Of a DNA stretch of 64,000 nucleotides, positions 8,380 to 17,178 are shown piece after piece. Each line of letters starts with the position of its first letter. Position 1 is the first letter of the stretch. Under the pieces are notes generated by a model. It was not told the DNA's origin. It saw only the letters and a list, made by a program, of their open reading frames with translations, and made no database searches. Origin of the DNA: UBA6921 sp964532385 (lineage in GTDB: Bacteria; Pseudomonadota; Gammaproteobacteria; SG8-11); assembly GCA_964532385.1 (NCBI GenBank), contig CAZHHW010000004.1, positions 1 through 64,000 of the forward strand, written 5' to 3'. The position numbers and the translations under genes are program-made.

Positions 8380-9653
8380 CAATCCGCACCGCCGAAGACA
8401 TCCACATCGCGAAACACGCATGCCGGCGACGCGTGCCCGACGTGAATCACTTGTTGCGGTTCGCCCTTGCCGCAATTGGGCGTGCCCAGCACTTCGAACG
8501 TGCTGCGGTCGCCGACCTTGGCGAGGTTGCGCCAAAACGTGGCCGACACACCGCGATAGTTCGGGTTGCGCAGTAAACCTTTTAACTCGCCGTTTTCAAT
8601 CACCCGCGCCAGCTCGCAGCCGAATTGAAATTTGTTGCGGCTATCGTCGATGGACCACGAGGAGTTGGTTTCCATCAACACGCCGTGTTCGATGGAGGCG
8701 ACCAGTTCGTTGAAGCTGCTCGTGCCGGGCTCGACATTAAGATTCGCCATGCGGTCGATCGCGGGGCGATTCCAGTCGCAGGCGCGTGCGTTGGCGACGC
8801 CGGGCATGCCGCTGCGCGCTTGCGAGGTGGCGCCGCCCAAGGGACGTTGCAGAATCCCATCGCGAATCAGATACGTGCGCTGCGCGGCCGTGCCGTCGTC
8901 GTCGCACGCGTAGCTGGCGAGTTGTTCGGTGCGTTCCGGATCAAATGTCACGTTCAGCAACTTCGATCCATACTGGTAAGTGCCGAACATGTCTTGNNNN
9001 NNNNNNNNNNNNNNNNNNNNNNNNNNNNNNNNNNNNNNNNNNNNNNNNNNNNNNNNNNNNNNNNNNNNNNNNNNNNNNNNNNNNNNNNNNNNNNNNCGCG
9101 CGCCTTCATTGGCGACCGCCATCAGGCCCGGGATCAAGTATTCGAACTGTTGTGCGATGCGCGCGCCCGCGCTGCTGACCAGCAAGGTATCGGTGACGCG
9201 ACGATCCAGCCACGCGGCGCGATCCACGATGCGCGCGTCGATGGCGAGCGCGGCGCACGCGTCTTGCAGCAAGGTGATTTTGTCGGCGAGCGCAATGCTG
9301 TCCCAGGCTTGTTTTACCGGGGTTTGATACTGGACATGCTGCGCCGGGCGCGGCAGATCGCGCGTGTCCAGCAACATGTGCAACGCATTGCGATGCGCCC
9401 AGTCGCGCGCCTGGTGCAATGCCGCGCGCAAGCCCGCGGGTGTAAGGTCGCAGGTCGCGGCATAACCGCTGCCGCCGCCATCGATCACGCTGACGAACGC
9501 GCCGCGATTAATCTGCGTGGACAGCGGCGACAGCACGCCTTGCCGCACCATCACGTGTTCCTCGCGCTCGTCCACCAGCCGCAACGACCAGAACTCGACG
9601 GCGGGCGCGAGGCGGGTAAAGGTTTGCGCGATGTCGTGGAGCATGGGTGTCAT
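8379..9653 (-). CDS. TldD-like metalloprotease subunit, interrupted by an assembly gap
   Basis: This product matches the TldD family: an N-terminal domain with GGGSGYAATCDLTPAGL, a central region and a C-terminal half with GTYQYGSKLLNVTFDP, METNSSWSIDDSRNKFQFG and a TPNCGKGEP motif holding the conserved cysteine. The metal-binding HExxxH helix should lie just where the 100-N gap (8997-9096) falls, so it cannot be checked. The frame is open across the gap as drawn, but the true insert is probably longer than 100 bp, since family members run to about 450-480 residues. It is coupled to the second subunit by TGATG, and a mazEF module lies directly upstream. Confidence 0.75.
   Translation of the reverse strand: MTPMLHDIAQTFTRLAPAVEFWSLRLVDEREEHVMVRQGVLSPLSTQINRGAFVSVIDGGGSGYAATCDLTPAGLRAALHQARDWAHRNALHMLLDTRDLPRPAQHVQYQTPVKQAWDSIALADKITLLQDACAALAIDARIVDRAAWLDRRVTDTLLVSSAGARIAQQFEYLIPGLMAVANEGAXXXXXXXXXXXXXXXXXXXXXXXXXXXXXXXXXXQDMFGTYQYGSKLLNVTFDPERTEQLASYACDDDGTAAQRTYLIRDGILQRPLGGATSQARSGMPGVANARACDWNRPAIDRMANLNVEPGTSSFNELVASIEHGVLMETNSSWSIDDSRNKFQFGCELARVIENGELKGLLRNPNYRGVSATFWRNLAKVGDRSTFEVLGTPNCGKGEPQQVIHVGHASPACVFRDVDVFGGAD
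8997..9096. other. Assembly gap (100 N) inside the TldD-like gene
   Basis: A run of exactly 100 N falls inside the coding sequence where the family carries its metal-binding HExxxH helix. The flanks do not repeat each other, so real sequence is missing here. Confidence 0.95.
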
Positions 9654-9659
9654 ATCCGA

Positions 9660-9989
9660 TTATTCCGCAAACATCTCGTGCAGCACGGTCAATACGCGTG
9701 CCGCGGTATTCTTATCGAGTTTGCCTAAGCGTTTTGTCAGTCTAGTCTTATCGACGGTACGGATCTGGTCGAGCACAATTTGCCCTTTTTTATGCTGAAA
9801 AGTAAGCGGGATACGCGTGGGATAATCGCGGCCCTTGGTGGTCATGGGTGCCACGATGACGGTGTTGATGTGATGGTTCATTTCATCGGGTGAAATGATA
9901 ACGCATGGACGGGTCTTACGGATTTCATGACCTTGAGTGGGGTCGAGGCTGACGAGGAGAACATCAAAACGCGAGATTACCAGCGCCAT
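9660..9989 (-). CDS. mazF: MazF/PemK-family toxin (mRNA interferase)
   Basis: The product is about 109 residues with the MazF beta-barrel signatures: an N-terminal FDVLLVSLDPTQGHEIRKTRPCVIIS, a central VIVAPMTT, and a C-terminal GQIVLDQIRTVDKTRL. MazF toxins cleave mRNA at short sequences when freed from the antitoxin. I prefer the ATG at 9989, which overlaps the antitoxin gene by 13 bp; a start at 10004 is also open. The gene is the second of a two-gene operon and ends 6 bp before the TldD-like gene. Confidence 0.85.
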   Translation of the reverse strand: MALVISRFDVLLVSLDPTQGHEIRKTRPCVIISPDEMNHHINTVIVAPMTTKGRDYPTRIPLTFQHKKGQIVLDQIRTVDKTRLTKRLGKLDKNTAARVLTVLHEMFAE

Positions 9990-10231
9990 TCGCTTCGATC
10001 CCATGTGGTCGCAAGCGGGGTGTCATTATCAAGTAACTTATCGTCTTTCTGCTGCGCCATGTCGGAAAACGCGTCGGACCATCCCAGGCGCGGTGTATAA
10101 ACGGGACGGATGGTGAGAACATTACCCTCGACTTCGATTTCCACGGCATCTTTGAGGCGGCATTGCTCCAGCACGGATTTTGGCAATCGTATGCCCTTGG
10201 AGTTTCCGATACGCACGATATTGGTTTTCAT
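9977..10231 (-). CDS. mazE: MazE-family antitoxin (AbrB fold)
   Basis: The 84-residue product starts with the AbrB/MazE DNA-binding swapped-hairpin pattern (VRIGNSKGIRLPKSVLEQC ... VEIEVEGNVLTIRP). It has an acidic, disordered-looking C-terminus that would block MazF. Its 3' end overlaps the toxin gene, the normal order for a type II toxin-antitoxin operon. MazE proteins usually repress their own promoter, which would lie in 10232-10402, a stretch without other genes. The final tryptophan-rich residues are unusual but may be toxin contacts. Confidence 0.85.
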   Translation of the reverse strand: MKTNIVRIGNSKGIRLPKSVLEQCRLKDAVEIEVEGNVLTIRPVYTPRLGWSDAFSDMAQQKDDKLLDNDTPLATTWDRSEWRW

Positions 10232-10402
10232 GGGCTGGGCCGCTGTTTGAGTTTAACATGTGGCTACATTGTAATTACGCAGCCAAATCAATGTCAATGA
10301 CGGATTCGTTGCGCGAACTCACGAATGTGTAAGGTCCCCGGATGAGCCGCGAGATACCATCACTCCCGCGAAAAAATTTAGAAATGGCCTGGATATATCA
10401 GC

Positions 10403-11701
10403 ATGGAAATACCTGACCTGCTCGACCTGCACCGTCTGAACCCGCAACGCTATCCGTTCCTGCTGCAAAGCGTCGCGCACGGTACGGCGCAGGCGCGTTA
10501 CGACATTCTGTTTGCGTTTCCGCAGCAATGCGTGACTTTGAATGCCGGCGAGCCTGTGGATTTTCTCGCGGCGCTGGATGACGCATGGCGTGCGGCGCGG
10601 GTCGATGTTCCTAATAAAGAATCGCCATTTCACGGCGGCTGGTTTTTGTATCTTGGCTACGAACTGGCGGCGCAGATTGAACCGCGCCTGGCGCGGTTGC
10701 CGTTGCCGTCCGGCTTGCCCGTCGCGCAGGCGGTGCGCGTGCCCGCCGCGCTGGTTAAAGATCATTTGCGGCAGAGCGTCGAGATGATCATCGAGCCAGG
10801 TTTTGAACATTTACGCGCGGCGTTGGAGCAGGATTGGGCGCAGGCCCGGCCGCCCGAATTTTCCGGACCTGCACTGAATATTGGAGAGCTGCACGAAGAC
10901 GATCCGCAGCAATTTCTGCATGCGGTGCGGCGCATTAAAGACTACATCGTGGCCGGCGATGTGTTTCAAGTTAATTTGTCGCGGCGTGGCTGGTGCGATC
11001 TGCCCGGCGCGGTGCGCGATGCGGATTTATACGCGCGCCTGTGCCATGCCAATCCGGCGCCGTTCGCCGCGCTCGCGGTGTTGGGTCGCAGCACGCTCAT
11101 CAGTTCGTCGCCGGAGCGCTTGGTGTGCGTGCGCAACGGCGTGGTCGAAACGCGCCCGATTGCGGGAACGCGGCCGCGCGGTGCGAATGCGCATGAAGAC
11201 GCTGATAATATCCGCGAGCTTGCCGCGCATCCGAAAGAACGCGCCGAGCACATCATGCTGGTGGATCTGGAACGCAACGATCTGGGGCGCGTGTGCGTGA
11301 CCGGCAGTGTGCAGGTGACGGAATTGCTGGGCGTCGAATCCTACACGCACGTGCATCATCTGGTGTCGAACATCCGTGGCACACTGCGCGCCGATGTGAC
11401 GCCAGGCGCAGTGATCCGCGCGGTGTTTCCCGGCGGCACCATCACCGGCTGTCCGAAGGTGCGCTGCATGGAAATCATCGCCGAGCTCGAACCCGCGCCG
11501 CGCGGTGCCTATACTGGTGCGGTGGGTTACCTCAATCACGACGGCAGCATGGATTTGAATATTTTAATTCGCACCCTGGTACGCAACGGGACGCGCGTCG
11601 AGTGGCGCGCGGGCGCGGGGATTGTCGCGGACTCGATTCCGGCAAGGGAGCTGGACGAGACACAAGCAAAAGCGCGCGGCTTGTTGCGAGCGCTCGCGTA
11701 A
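10403..11701 (+). CDS. pabB: Aminodeoxychorismate synthase component I (PabB)
   Basis: PabB turns chorismate plus ammonia into 4-amino-4-deoxychorismate on the route to p-aminobenzoate and folate. The 432-residue product has the chorismate-binding domain with IKDYIVAGDVFQVNLSRR, SSSPERLV, TRPIAGTRPRG, ELAAHPKERAEHIMLVDLERND and FPGGTITGCPKVRCMEII, diagnostic for the PabB/TrpE family. The glutamine amidotransferase PabA is not encoded nearby. The gene is followed 7 bp later by pabC, the next pathway step. PabB is preferred over TrpE because of length and of this pairing. Confidence 0.92.
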   Translation: MEIPDLLDLHRLNPQRYPFLLQSVAHGTAQARYDILFAFPQQCVTLNAGEPVDFLAALDDAWRAARVDVPNKESPFHGGWFLYLGYELAAQIEPRLARLPLPSGLPVAQAVRVPAALVKDHLRQSVEMIIEPGFEHLRAALEQDWAQARPPEFSGPALNIGELHEDDPQQFLHAVRRIKDYIVAGDVFQVNLSRRGWCDLPGAVRDADLYARLCHANPAPFAALAVLGRSTLISSSPERLVCVRNGVVETRPIAGTRPRGANAHEDADNIRELAAHPKERAEHIMLVDLERNDLGRVCVTGSVQVTELLGVESYTHVHHLVSNIRGTLRADVTPGAVIRAVFPGGTITGCPKVRCMEIIAELEPAPRGAYTGAVGYLNHDGSMDLNILIRTLVRNGTRVEWRAGAGIVADSIPARELDETQAKARGLLRALA

Positions 11702-11708
11702 TGCGCCC

Positions 11709-12530
11709 ATGATGCTGATCAACGGAACGGCGCGCACACAACTTGACGCTCGCGATCGCGGTCTACACTATGGCGACGGTGTGTTTACCACGTTGCGGGT
11801 GCGGGACGGCGCGGCGGCATTGTGGGAGCAGCATGCCGCGCGCTTGCTGGCGGGATGCAACCGCTTGGGAATTACTCCGCCGCAGGCCGCGCAATTGCAC
11901 GCGGAAGCATTGCGGGTGTGCGCGGGGGCGGCGCGCGGCGTATTGAAGATCATTATTACGCGCGGCGCGGGCGGACGCGGTTATGCGCCGCCGCAGCCGG
12001 AGAGCCCGACGCGTATTGTGGCCCTGTATCCGTGGCCGGATTTTCCGGAAAAAAACTGGAGTGAGGGCGTGGCGGTGCGCGTGAATGAAATGCGCCTGGC
12101 GCGCAATCCACGCTTGGCGGGAATAAAACATCTCAACCGGCTGGAGCAGGTGCTGGCACGCGCCGAATGGAACGATACCGCCATCGCAGAAGGTTTGATG
12201 CTGGATGATCATGATCAAGTGATCGAGGCGACGGCCGCCAATCTATTCGCGGTGCGTGACGGCAAAGTGCTTACGCCCGCACTACACGAATGCGGCGTCG
12301 CCGGGGTGATGCGCACGGTGGTTATGGAGTTGGCGCGCTCGGCCGGCCTGGCGGTGCGTGAATGCGGGTTGAATCTGGACGATGTGCGCGGCGCGGACGA
12401 GATTTTTCTTACCAACAGTGTGATGGGGGTGTGGCCAGTGCGCGAGCTTGACACTTATTCAAAACAGTTCGGTCCCGTTACGCGGCGTATCGCTGGCTTG
12501 TTACAGCAACACGTTCCCGCCTATGCGTAG
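11709..12530 (+). CDS. pabC: 4-amino-4-deoxychorismate lyase (PabC)
   Basis: This PLP-dependent fold-type IV enzyme splits aminodeoxychorismate to p-aminobenzoate and pyruvate. The 273-residue product shows the N-terminal DARDRGLHYGDGVFTTLRV, the catalytic-lysine region RLAGIKHLNRLEQVLAR and a C-terminal ADEIFLTNSVMGVWPV, all typical. The start at 11709 (ATGATG) sits 7 bp after pabB and gives the normal N-terminus. Its last 8 bp overlap mltG, so translation is probably coupled through the operon pabB-pabC-mltG-tmk-holB-pilZ. Confidence 0.92.
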   Translation: MMLINGTARTQLDARDRGLHYGDGVFTTLRVRDGAAALWEQHAARLLAGCNRLGITPPQAAQLHAEALRVCAGAARGVLKIIITRGAGGRGYAPPQPESPTRIVALYPWPDFPEKNWSEGVAVRVNEMRLARNPRLAGIKHLNRLEQVLARAEWNDTAIAEGLMLDDHDQVIEATAANLFAVRDGKVLTPALHECGVAGVMRTVVMELARSAGLAVRECGLNLDDVRGADEIFLTNSVMGVWPVRELDTYSKQFGPVTRRIAGLLQQHVPAYA

Positions 12531-13557
12531 ATTCCTATTCAATCTGATCGGTTTGACGGTGATCGCCGTGAGCACGGGCGGTGCCTGGCTGTGGATGGAC
12601 TACCAGACCTTCGGCAAGAATTTTCTCAAGATTCCGGGTGACGGCTGGCGCTATGAAGTGGTGACCGGCGCCAACCTGCGTTCCATCGGGCGTGATCTGC
12701 AGGCCCAAGGCATCCTGGAACGTCCCGAGTATCTGCGCTGGATGGCGCGCACCGAGGGTTATGCCAGCCGTGTCCGGGTCGGCGAGTATGAATTTTCCGC
12801 GCGCACCACACCGCGCGAATTCCTGGAAAAAATCGTTTCGGGGAAAGTAGTGCAATGGCAGTTAACCATTGTGGACGGGTGGACCTTCCGCCAGATGCTC
12901 GACGCGGTCGCCGCGCACGACAAACTGACGCATACGCTCGCGGGTTTGGCCGATGCCGAAATTATGGTCAAGCTGGGGTACCCACAGCTGCATCCCGAGG
13001 GCCGTTTCTTGCCGGACACCTATGCCTTTCCCAAAGGAACGTCGGATGTTGACTTTTTAAAGCGCGCCTATATCAGTATGCAGGAGTATCTGGTGCGTGT
13101 GTGGCCGGAGCGCGATAAGAATTTGCCGCTGGCCTCGAAAGACGAAGCCCTGACGCTGGCATCCATCGTCGAACGAGAAACCGGCATACCGCAAGAGCGC
13201 CCGATGATTGCCGGTGTGTTCGTGCGCCGCTTGCAAAAAGGCATGCGCCTGCAAACCGATCCGACCGTGATCTATGGTTTGGGCGACCGCTACGACGGCA
13301 ATATCCATCGCCGCGATCTGGATGCTGAGACGCCTTACAACACCTATCGCATCAAAGGCCTGCCGCCCACGCCGATTGCCCTGCCGGGCAAGGAGGCCAT
13401 CAATGCGGCATTGCATCCGCAAGGCGGCGACGCGTTATATTTCGTCGCGCGCGGCGATGGCAGTCATGAATTTTCGAGCAGCATCGAACAGCACAATCGC
13501 GCGGTGATGAAATATCAGATCAAACCGGCGCTGGCCGCGACGCAGAAAAGGAAATAG
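12523..13557 (+). CDS. mltG: Endolytic murein transglycosylase MltG
   Basis: MltG is an inner-membrane lytic transglycosylase that cuts nascent glycan strands and ends their elongation. The 344-residue product has one N-terminal membrane helix and the YceG domain, with the hallmark IVERETGIPQERPMIAGVF holding the catalytic glutamate and TDPTVIYGLGDRYDG. The ATG at 12523 overlaps the end of pabC by 8 bp and gives a normal N-terminus (MRRFLFNLIGLTV). The pabC-mltG-tmk-holB order is conserved in Gammaproteobacteria. Confidence 0.93.
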   Translation: MRRFLFNLIGLTVIAVSTGGAWLWMDYQTFGKNFLKIPGDGWRYEVVTGANLRSIGRDLQAQGILERPEYLRWMARTEGYASRVRVGEYEFSARTTPREFLEKIVSGKVVQWQLTIVDGWTFRQMLDAVAAHDKLTHTLAGLADAEIMVKLGYPQLHPEGRFLPDTYAFPKGTSDVDFLKRAYISMQEYLVRVWPERDKNLPLASKDEALTLASIVERETGIPQERPMIAGVFVRRLQKGMRLQTDPTVIYGLGDRYDGNIHRRDLDAETPYNTYRIKGLPPTPIALPGKEAINAALHPQGGDALYFVARGDGSHEFSSSIEQHNRAVMKYQIKPALAATQKRK

Positions 13558-13564
13558 GTTCAGC

Positions 13565-14248
13565 ATGACGCGCGGAAAATTCATCACCCTCGAAGGTATC
13601 GAAGGCGCGGGTAAATCATCGCAACGGGTGTTTATTCAGGATTTTTTACAGCGTGCCGGAAAAACCGTGCTGCTGACGCGCGAACCGGGCGGGACTGCGC
13701 TGGGCGAAAAAATCCGCGAGCTGCTGCTGGATCACCGCAACGGCGTGATGGCTTCGGATACCGAGCTGTTGCTGATGTTCGCCGCGCGCGCGCAACATCT
13801 GGCGCAAGTTATTTGTCCAGCCCTGGCACGCGGTGACTGGGTGTTGTGCGACCGCTTCACCGATGCGACTTATGCCTACCAGGGCGGCGGCCGCGGTATT
13901 GCTCCTGCGCGCATCGGTGCGATGGAGACCTGGGTGCAGGGCGAGCTGCGTCCCGATCTCACCTTGTTGCTCGATGTACCCGAAGACATCGGCCTGCAAC
14001 GCGCCGGACAACGCAGCACTCCGGACCGCTTCGAGCGCGAACGCGGGGAATTTTTCGCGCGCGTGCGGGAAGCGTATCTGGCGATGGCCAAGACTCACAG
14101 CGCGCGCTATCGTGTGATCGATGCGTCGCAACCGCTGGAAACAGTGCAGGCAAATATTCAACACGCGATCACGGAGTTTTTGCGTAGCGGGTCATTACAA
14201 TTAGACACAACCACCCCACCCCTGCGGGGCACCCCTCCTCGAAAATGA
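13565..14248 (+). CDS. tmk: Thymidylate kinase
   Basis: Tmk phosphorylates dTMP to dTDP for DNA synthesis. The 227-residue product has the P-loop EGIEGAGKSSQ, the TREPGGTALGEKIRELLL dTMP-binding motif and the CDRFTDATYAYQGGGRG lid region. It is about 15-20 residues longer than usual, because its last residues (from about TTTPPLRGT) are read from an inverted-repeat element that begins at 14209. The insertion appears to have replaced the original stop codon region without harming the core. It is preceded 7 bp upstream by mltG. Confidence 0.93.
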   Translation: MTRGKFITLEGIEGAGKSSQRVFIQDFLQRAGKTVLLTREPGGTALGEKIRELLLDHRNGVMASDTELLLMFAARAQHLAQVICPALARGDWVLCDRFTDATYAYQGGGRGIAPARIGAMETWVQGELRPDLTLLLDVPEDIGLQRAGQRSTPDRFERERGEFFARVREAYLAMAKTHSARYRVIDASQPLETVQANIQHAITEFLRSGSLQLDTTTPPLRGTPPRK

Positions 14249-14322
14249 GGAGGGGAGGAAAAAGCGTTGTTTTCCCCTCCTCATTTTGGAGGAGGGGTGG
14301 ACGCGCAGCGGACGGGGTGGTT
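14209..14322. repeat. Inverted-repeat element between tmk and holB
   Basis: The outer arms AACCACCCC (14209-14217) and GGGGTGGTT (14314-14322) are perfect inverse copies. Inside, a long stem pairs the CCCCTCCTC and GAGGAGGGG runs around 14230-14300. The 114-bp unit therefore folds into a strong hairpin and looks like a miniature mobile element. It supplies the C-terminal codons of tmk and sits directly before the holB ribosome site. Confidence 0.75.
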
Positions 14323-14339
14323 GTTCAGCAGGAGGAATT

Positions 14340-15368
14340 TTGTCGCAAGCCGTAGATCAACCCTTACCCTGGCACGCCGAACTGTGGCAGCGTGTGCAAG
14401 CGCGCCGCCGCAGCGACCAGTTGCCGCACGCGCTGTTGCTGTGCGGCGTGGCGGGCTTAGGTAAACTGCGGTTCGCCAACGCGCTTGCGCACAGTTTGGT
14501 GTGTGCGCAACCGAACGCGCAGGGCATCGCGTGCGGGACCTGTTCGCCGTGCCGGTTATTTCTTGCCGGGTCGCATCCTGACATTTTGCGGGTGGCGCCG
14601 GAAGAAGAGGGCAAGTCGATTTCCATCGAACAAATTCGCGCGCTGCGCGAGTTGAATGCGCTCAGCAGTTATGGCGGCGGGCATAAGCTCGTTGTGATCG
14701 AACCGGCCGAGCGCATGACCATGGCGGCGGCCAACGCATTGTTGAAGACGCTGGAAGAACCGTCGGGAAAAACCTTGATCATGCTGGTCACCATGCGCCC
14801 CAGCAGTTTACCGGCGACGGTGCGCAGCCGCTGTCAGCGGCTGGATTTCACGGTGCCGGCGCGTGCGGCGGGTGCCGCTTGGTTGCAGCAACACCTGGGG
14901 GCGTGCACCGCGCAAGACGCGGCGGCCGTGTTGGCCTTGGCGCAGGGCGCGCCGCTGCGTGCACTGCAACTGCATGAAGACGGCGCGCTGGAACAACGCG
15001 CGAAACTGCTCGCGGATTTGCGCGATGTGGCCTTGGGTAAGAGCGATCCAGTGGTCATCGCCGAGCGCTGGCACAAGGCGGGTATGAAACAGGCCTGGCA
15101 GTGGCTAAGCTCGTGTGTGAACGACATGCTGCGGTTAAAGTTTGACGCCTCTCCGTCGTTATTAAACAACATCGACGTTGCGCCTTTATTGGATGAATTG
15201 GCGCGCAAGGCCGACGTGCAGGCGCTGTTTCGCTGGTCGGATCGCGTCAAGCAGGCGCAGCAGGAAGCCGACGTGCCGCTCAATCAACAAATGGTTCTGG
15301 AAGATGTATTGATTGCCTGGGAGCGCCAGTTCGTGACTGTTCGTGAATCATCAAGGCCGACGCCATGA
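14340..15368 (+). CDS. holB: DNA polymerase III delta' subunit
   Basis: HolB is the fixed wrench of the clamp loader that places the sliding clamp on DNA. The 342-residue product shows the AAA+ core with LLLCGVAGLGK, a four-cysteine zinc module around CGTCSPCRLF, and the KLVVIEPAERM and NALLKTLEEPS motifs followed by the VRSRCQRL segment. The P-loop ends in Leu instead of Ser/Thr, fitting the known lack of ATPase activity in delta'. I chose the TTG at 14340 because AGGAGGA lies just upstream; the residues before it would come from the inverted repeat. The stop overlaps pilZ by 4 bp. Confidence 0.9.
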   Translation: MSQAVDQPLPWHAELWQRVQARRRSDQLPHALLLCGVAGLGKLRFANALAHSLVCAQPNAQGIACGTCSPCRLFLAGSHPDILRVAPEEEGKSISIEQIRALRELNALSSYGGGHKLVVIEPAERMTMAAANALLKTLEEPSGKTLIMLVTMRPSSLPATVRSRCQRLDFTVPARAAGAAWLQQHLGACTAQDAAAVLALAQGAPLRALQLHEDGALEQRAKLLADLRDVALGKSDPVVIAERWHKAGMKQAWQWLSSCVNDMLRLKFDASPSLLNNIDVAPLLDELARKADVQALFRWSDRVKQAQQEADVPLNQQMVLEDVLIAWERQFVTVRESSRPTP

Positions 15369-15733
15369 GTACACCGCCGGGCGGAATGCCGCCGCTGCGC
15401 CAGGGTGGAATCCTGTCACTGACCATCAAGGACAAGTCGTCGCTGTACGCGGCCTACATGCCGTTCATTAAAAACGGCGGACTGTTTATCCCCACCAACA
15501 AAACCTACAACCTCGGCGACGAAGTGTTCATGCTGCTGTCGTTGATGGATGACGCCGAAAAAATTCCGGTGGCAGGCAAGATCGTGTGGGTGACGCCTAA
15601 AGGCGCTCAGGGCAACCGCGTTGCCGGCATCGGCGTGCAATTTTCCATTCAGGACAACGGCGCCGTGCGCAACAAGATCGAAGCCTTTCTCGGCGGCGGG
15701 CTGAAGTCCGACCGTCCAACCCACACGATGTAA
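15365..15733 (+). CDS. pilZ: Type IV pilus assembly protein PilZ
   Basis: The 122-residue product is a PilZ-domain protein very like Pseudomonas PilZ, with GILSLTIKDKSSLYAAYMPF, GGLFIPTNKTYNLGDEV and a KIVWVTPKGAQGNRVAGIGVQF end. These proteins act in type IV pilus assembly with PilB and FimX. The arginine-rich c-di-GMP motif is weak, as in the founding PilZ. Its ATG overlaps the holB stop (ATGA), so translation is coupled. No other pilus genes are in the window. Confidence 0.9.
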   Translation: MSTPPGGMPPLRQGGILSLTIKDKSSLYAAYMPFIKNGGLFIPTNKTYNLGDEVFMLLSLMDDAEKIPVAGKIVWVTPKGAQGNRVAGIGVQFSIQDNGAVRNKIEAFLGGGLKSDRPTHTM

Positions 15734-15738
15734 AAACT

Positions 15739-16275
15739 TTAAATCAGCCGGGTCAACGGAAAATCCAGTTCCGGCTGCGCCACATGGTTGAAGTAGTTCG
15801 AGAAGATGTTCAACGCCACATGCGCAATAATCTCGCCCGTTTCTTCCTCGTTCCAACCCGCGGCTTTTAACTGGTTTAACCCAGCGGTATCAATGGCGCC
15901 ATGTTTAGCCATTAAGGCCTTCACGAAGATCAGCGCGGCGTGTGTCTTCGGATCGCTCGCCGCGGCGTTTTGATTGAGTTCCAGTTCCTGGGGCAACAAA
16001 CCTAATTTTTGTGCGCGGAACGCATGTGCGGACACGCAGTATTCGCATGCATTCAACGCGGCGACGAGCAATGCGATTTGCTCGCGCAGCATGGCGCTTA
16101 ACTTGCCCTGCGCCAGTGCGCCGCGGAAGCTGAGGTAGCCATCCAGCGCTGCCGTCGAATGGGCCATCGCCTTGTAAAGATTTGGCACCCTGCCGAGTTG
16201 AGCTTGGGTTCGCTCGAGCAATTCTTTGGTTCGTCCGGTGGCCTGTTCAGGGTTGATCAAATCGATGCGTGGCAT
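15739..16275 (-). CDS. AhpD-like peroxidase-related protein (carboxymuconolactone decarboxylase family)
   Basis: The 178-residue product has the AhpD-type active site CEYCVSAH, with the CxxC and downstream histidine used for thiol-dependent peroxide reduction. It also has the all-helical pattern of the carboxymuconolactone decarboxylase family. It likely reduces alkyl hydroperoxides or a related substrate. It is the last gene of a minus-strand operon with a TetR regulator and a DUF2798 membrane protein, which suggests induction by oxidative or chemical stress. It ends only 5 bp from the convergent pilZ gene. Confidence 0.8.
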   Translation of the reverse strand: MPRIDLINPEQATGRTKELLERTQAQLGRVPNLYKAMAHSTAALDGYLSFRGALAQGKLSAMLREQIALLVAALNACEYCVSAHAFRAQKLGLLPQELELNQNAAASDPKTHAALIFVKALMAKHGAIDTAGLNQLKAAGWNEEETGEIIAHVALNIFSNYFNHVAQPELDFPLTRLI

Positions 16276-16306
16276 GGTGATACCTCGGTGCTTAAGTTAG
16301 AAACCG

Positions 16307-16903
16307 CTATTTCGTTTTCCTTGGCTGGGCGTCGAGCACCAGTTTCGCAAGTTGCCTGGCGCGCAGCGCGGCATCGGGCTTGCCTTCACGTACCGCGGTT
16401 ACAATCGCACCGTCGATGAGCTGCAAAAAAATAACCGCGAGCGCTTCAAAATCTTGGTAACCCGCGTCCTTGAGCAGGTTGGCCAGCAGCGTTCTGACCG
16501 ATTCTTTGTGGCGCCGCGCAGCGTGGGCACAGGGATGATCAAGTCGCGCCAATTCAGCAATGGTGTTTATGAACGCGCAACCGCGATAGGTCGACTGCCG
16601 GAAGCGTGTATCCAGCGCGTCGAAAACCGCCAGCGGTTTGTCTTGTGGGTGTGGTGCAAGTTGCTCGAGGGCGTTATGCAACCAGGCGCGCCATTGCTGG
16701 TCACGCACATCCAGCCATGCCGCGACCAGATCGTCTTTCGACGGAAACGCCCGGTAAAATGACGCTTTAGCCACACCGCTTTCCGCAATCAGCCGATCGA
16801 CCCCGACGGCACGTATCCCGTCTTGATAAAAAAGCTTGTCGGCGGTTTTCAGAATTCTCTCCGCCGGGGTGCTGTGTTTCGCAGTGGGGGTGCCAGCTGT
16901 CAT
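16307..16903 (-). CDS. TetR-family transcriptional regulator
   Basis: The 198-residue product has a TetR N-terminal helix-turn-helix (ILKTADKLFYQDGIRAVGVDRLIAESGVAKASFYRAF). The helical C-terminal ligand/dimer domain is less conserved. It is the middle gene of an operon and probably represses that operon by binding the palindrome at 17179-17192 just upstream of the first gene. The inducer is unknown; the AhpD-like partner suggests an oxidant or electrophile. Confidence 0.88.
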   Translation of the reverse strand: MTAGTPTAKHSTPAERILKTADKLFYQDGIRAVGVDRLIAESGVAKASFYRAFPSKDDLVAAWLDVRDQQWRAWLHNALEQLAPHPQDKPLAVFDALDTRFRQSTYRGCAFINTIAELARLDHPCAHAARRHKESVRTLLANLLKDAGYQDFEALAVIFLQLIDGAIVTAVREGKPDAALRARQLAKLVLDAQPRKTK

Positions 16904-16913
16904 ACCGGATCTC

Positions 16914-17156
16914 CTAGCAAGGTTGTTTTAAACCATCGAGCCGGGTGACGATGGCGCGCGTAATACGCTGCGACAGCGGGAGCGCTAAACCTGCCGCGAG
17001 CGCCGCCATGGGCCAGGCGACCGCGAATGCGTGCAGCCAATGGGTTACAAAATCGGCTTCCCAGCCGATGTTCATATAAGTGACGGCCGCCGTCATTATG
17101 AAGGCCATGAATCCACTCATCACCACGGGTTGGATAAAGCGTGCCTTGTCTTGCAT
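16914..17156 (-). CDS. DUF2798-type small membrane protein
   Basis: The 80-residue product has two predicted membrane helices (SGFMAFIMTAAVTYMN and a HAFAVAWPMAALAAGLAL segment) and the layout of DUF2798 proteins, whose function is unknown. The ATG at 17156 has an AGGAG ribosome site nine bases upstream. It leads the operon with tetR and the AhpD-like gene, and small DUF2798 proteins are often found next to TetR regulators. Confidence 0.7.
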   Translation of the reverse strand: MQDKARFIQPVVMSGFMAFIMTAAVTYMNIGWEADFVTHWLHAFAVAWPMAALAAGLALPLSQRITRAIVTRLDGLKQPC

Positions 17157-17178
17157 GGAGATGCTCCTGTTAGCAACT

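Noticed and set aside
14286..14339. N-terminal extension of HolB from an ATG at 14286
   Set aside because: These codons lie in the inverted-repeat element; the TTG at 14340 has a good ribosome site and gives the family N-terminus.
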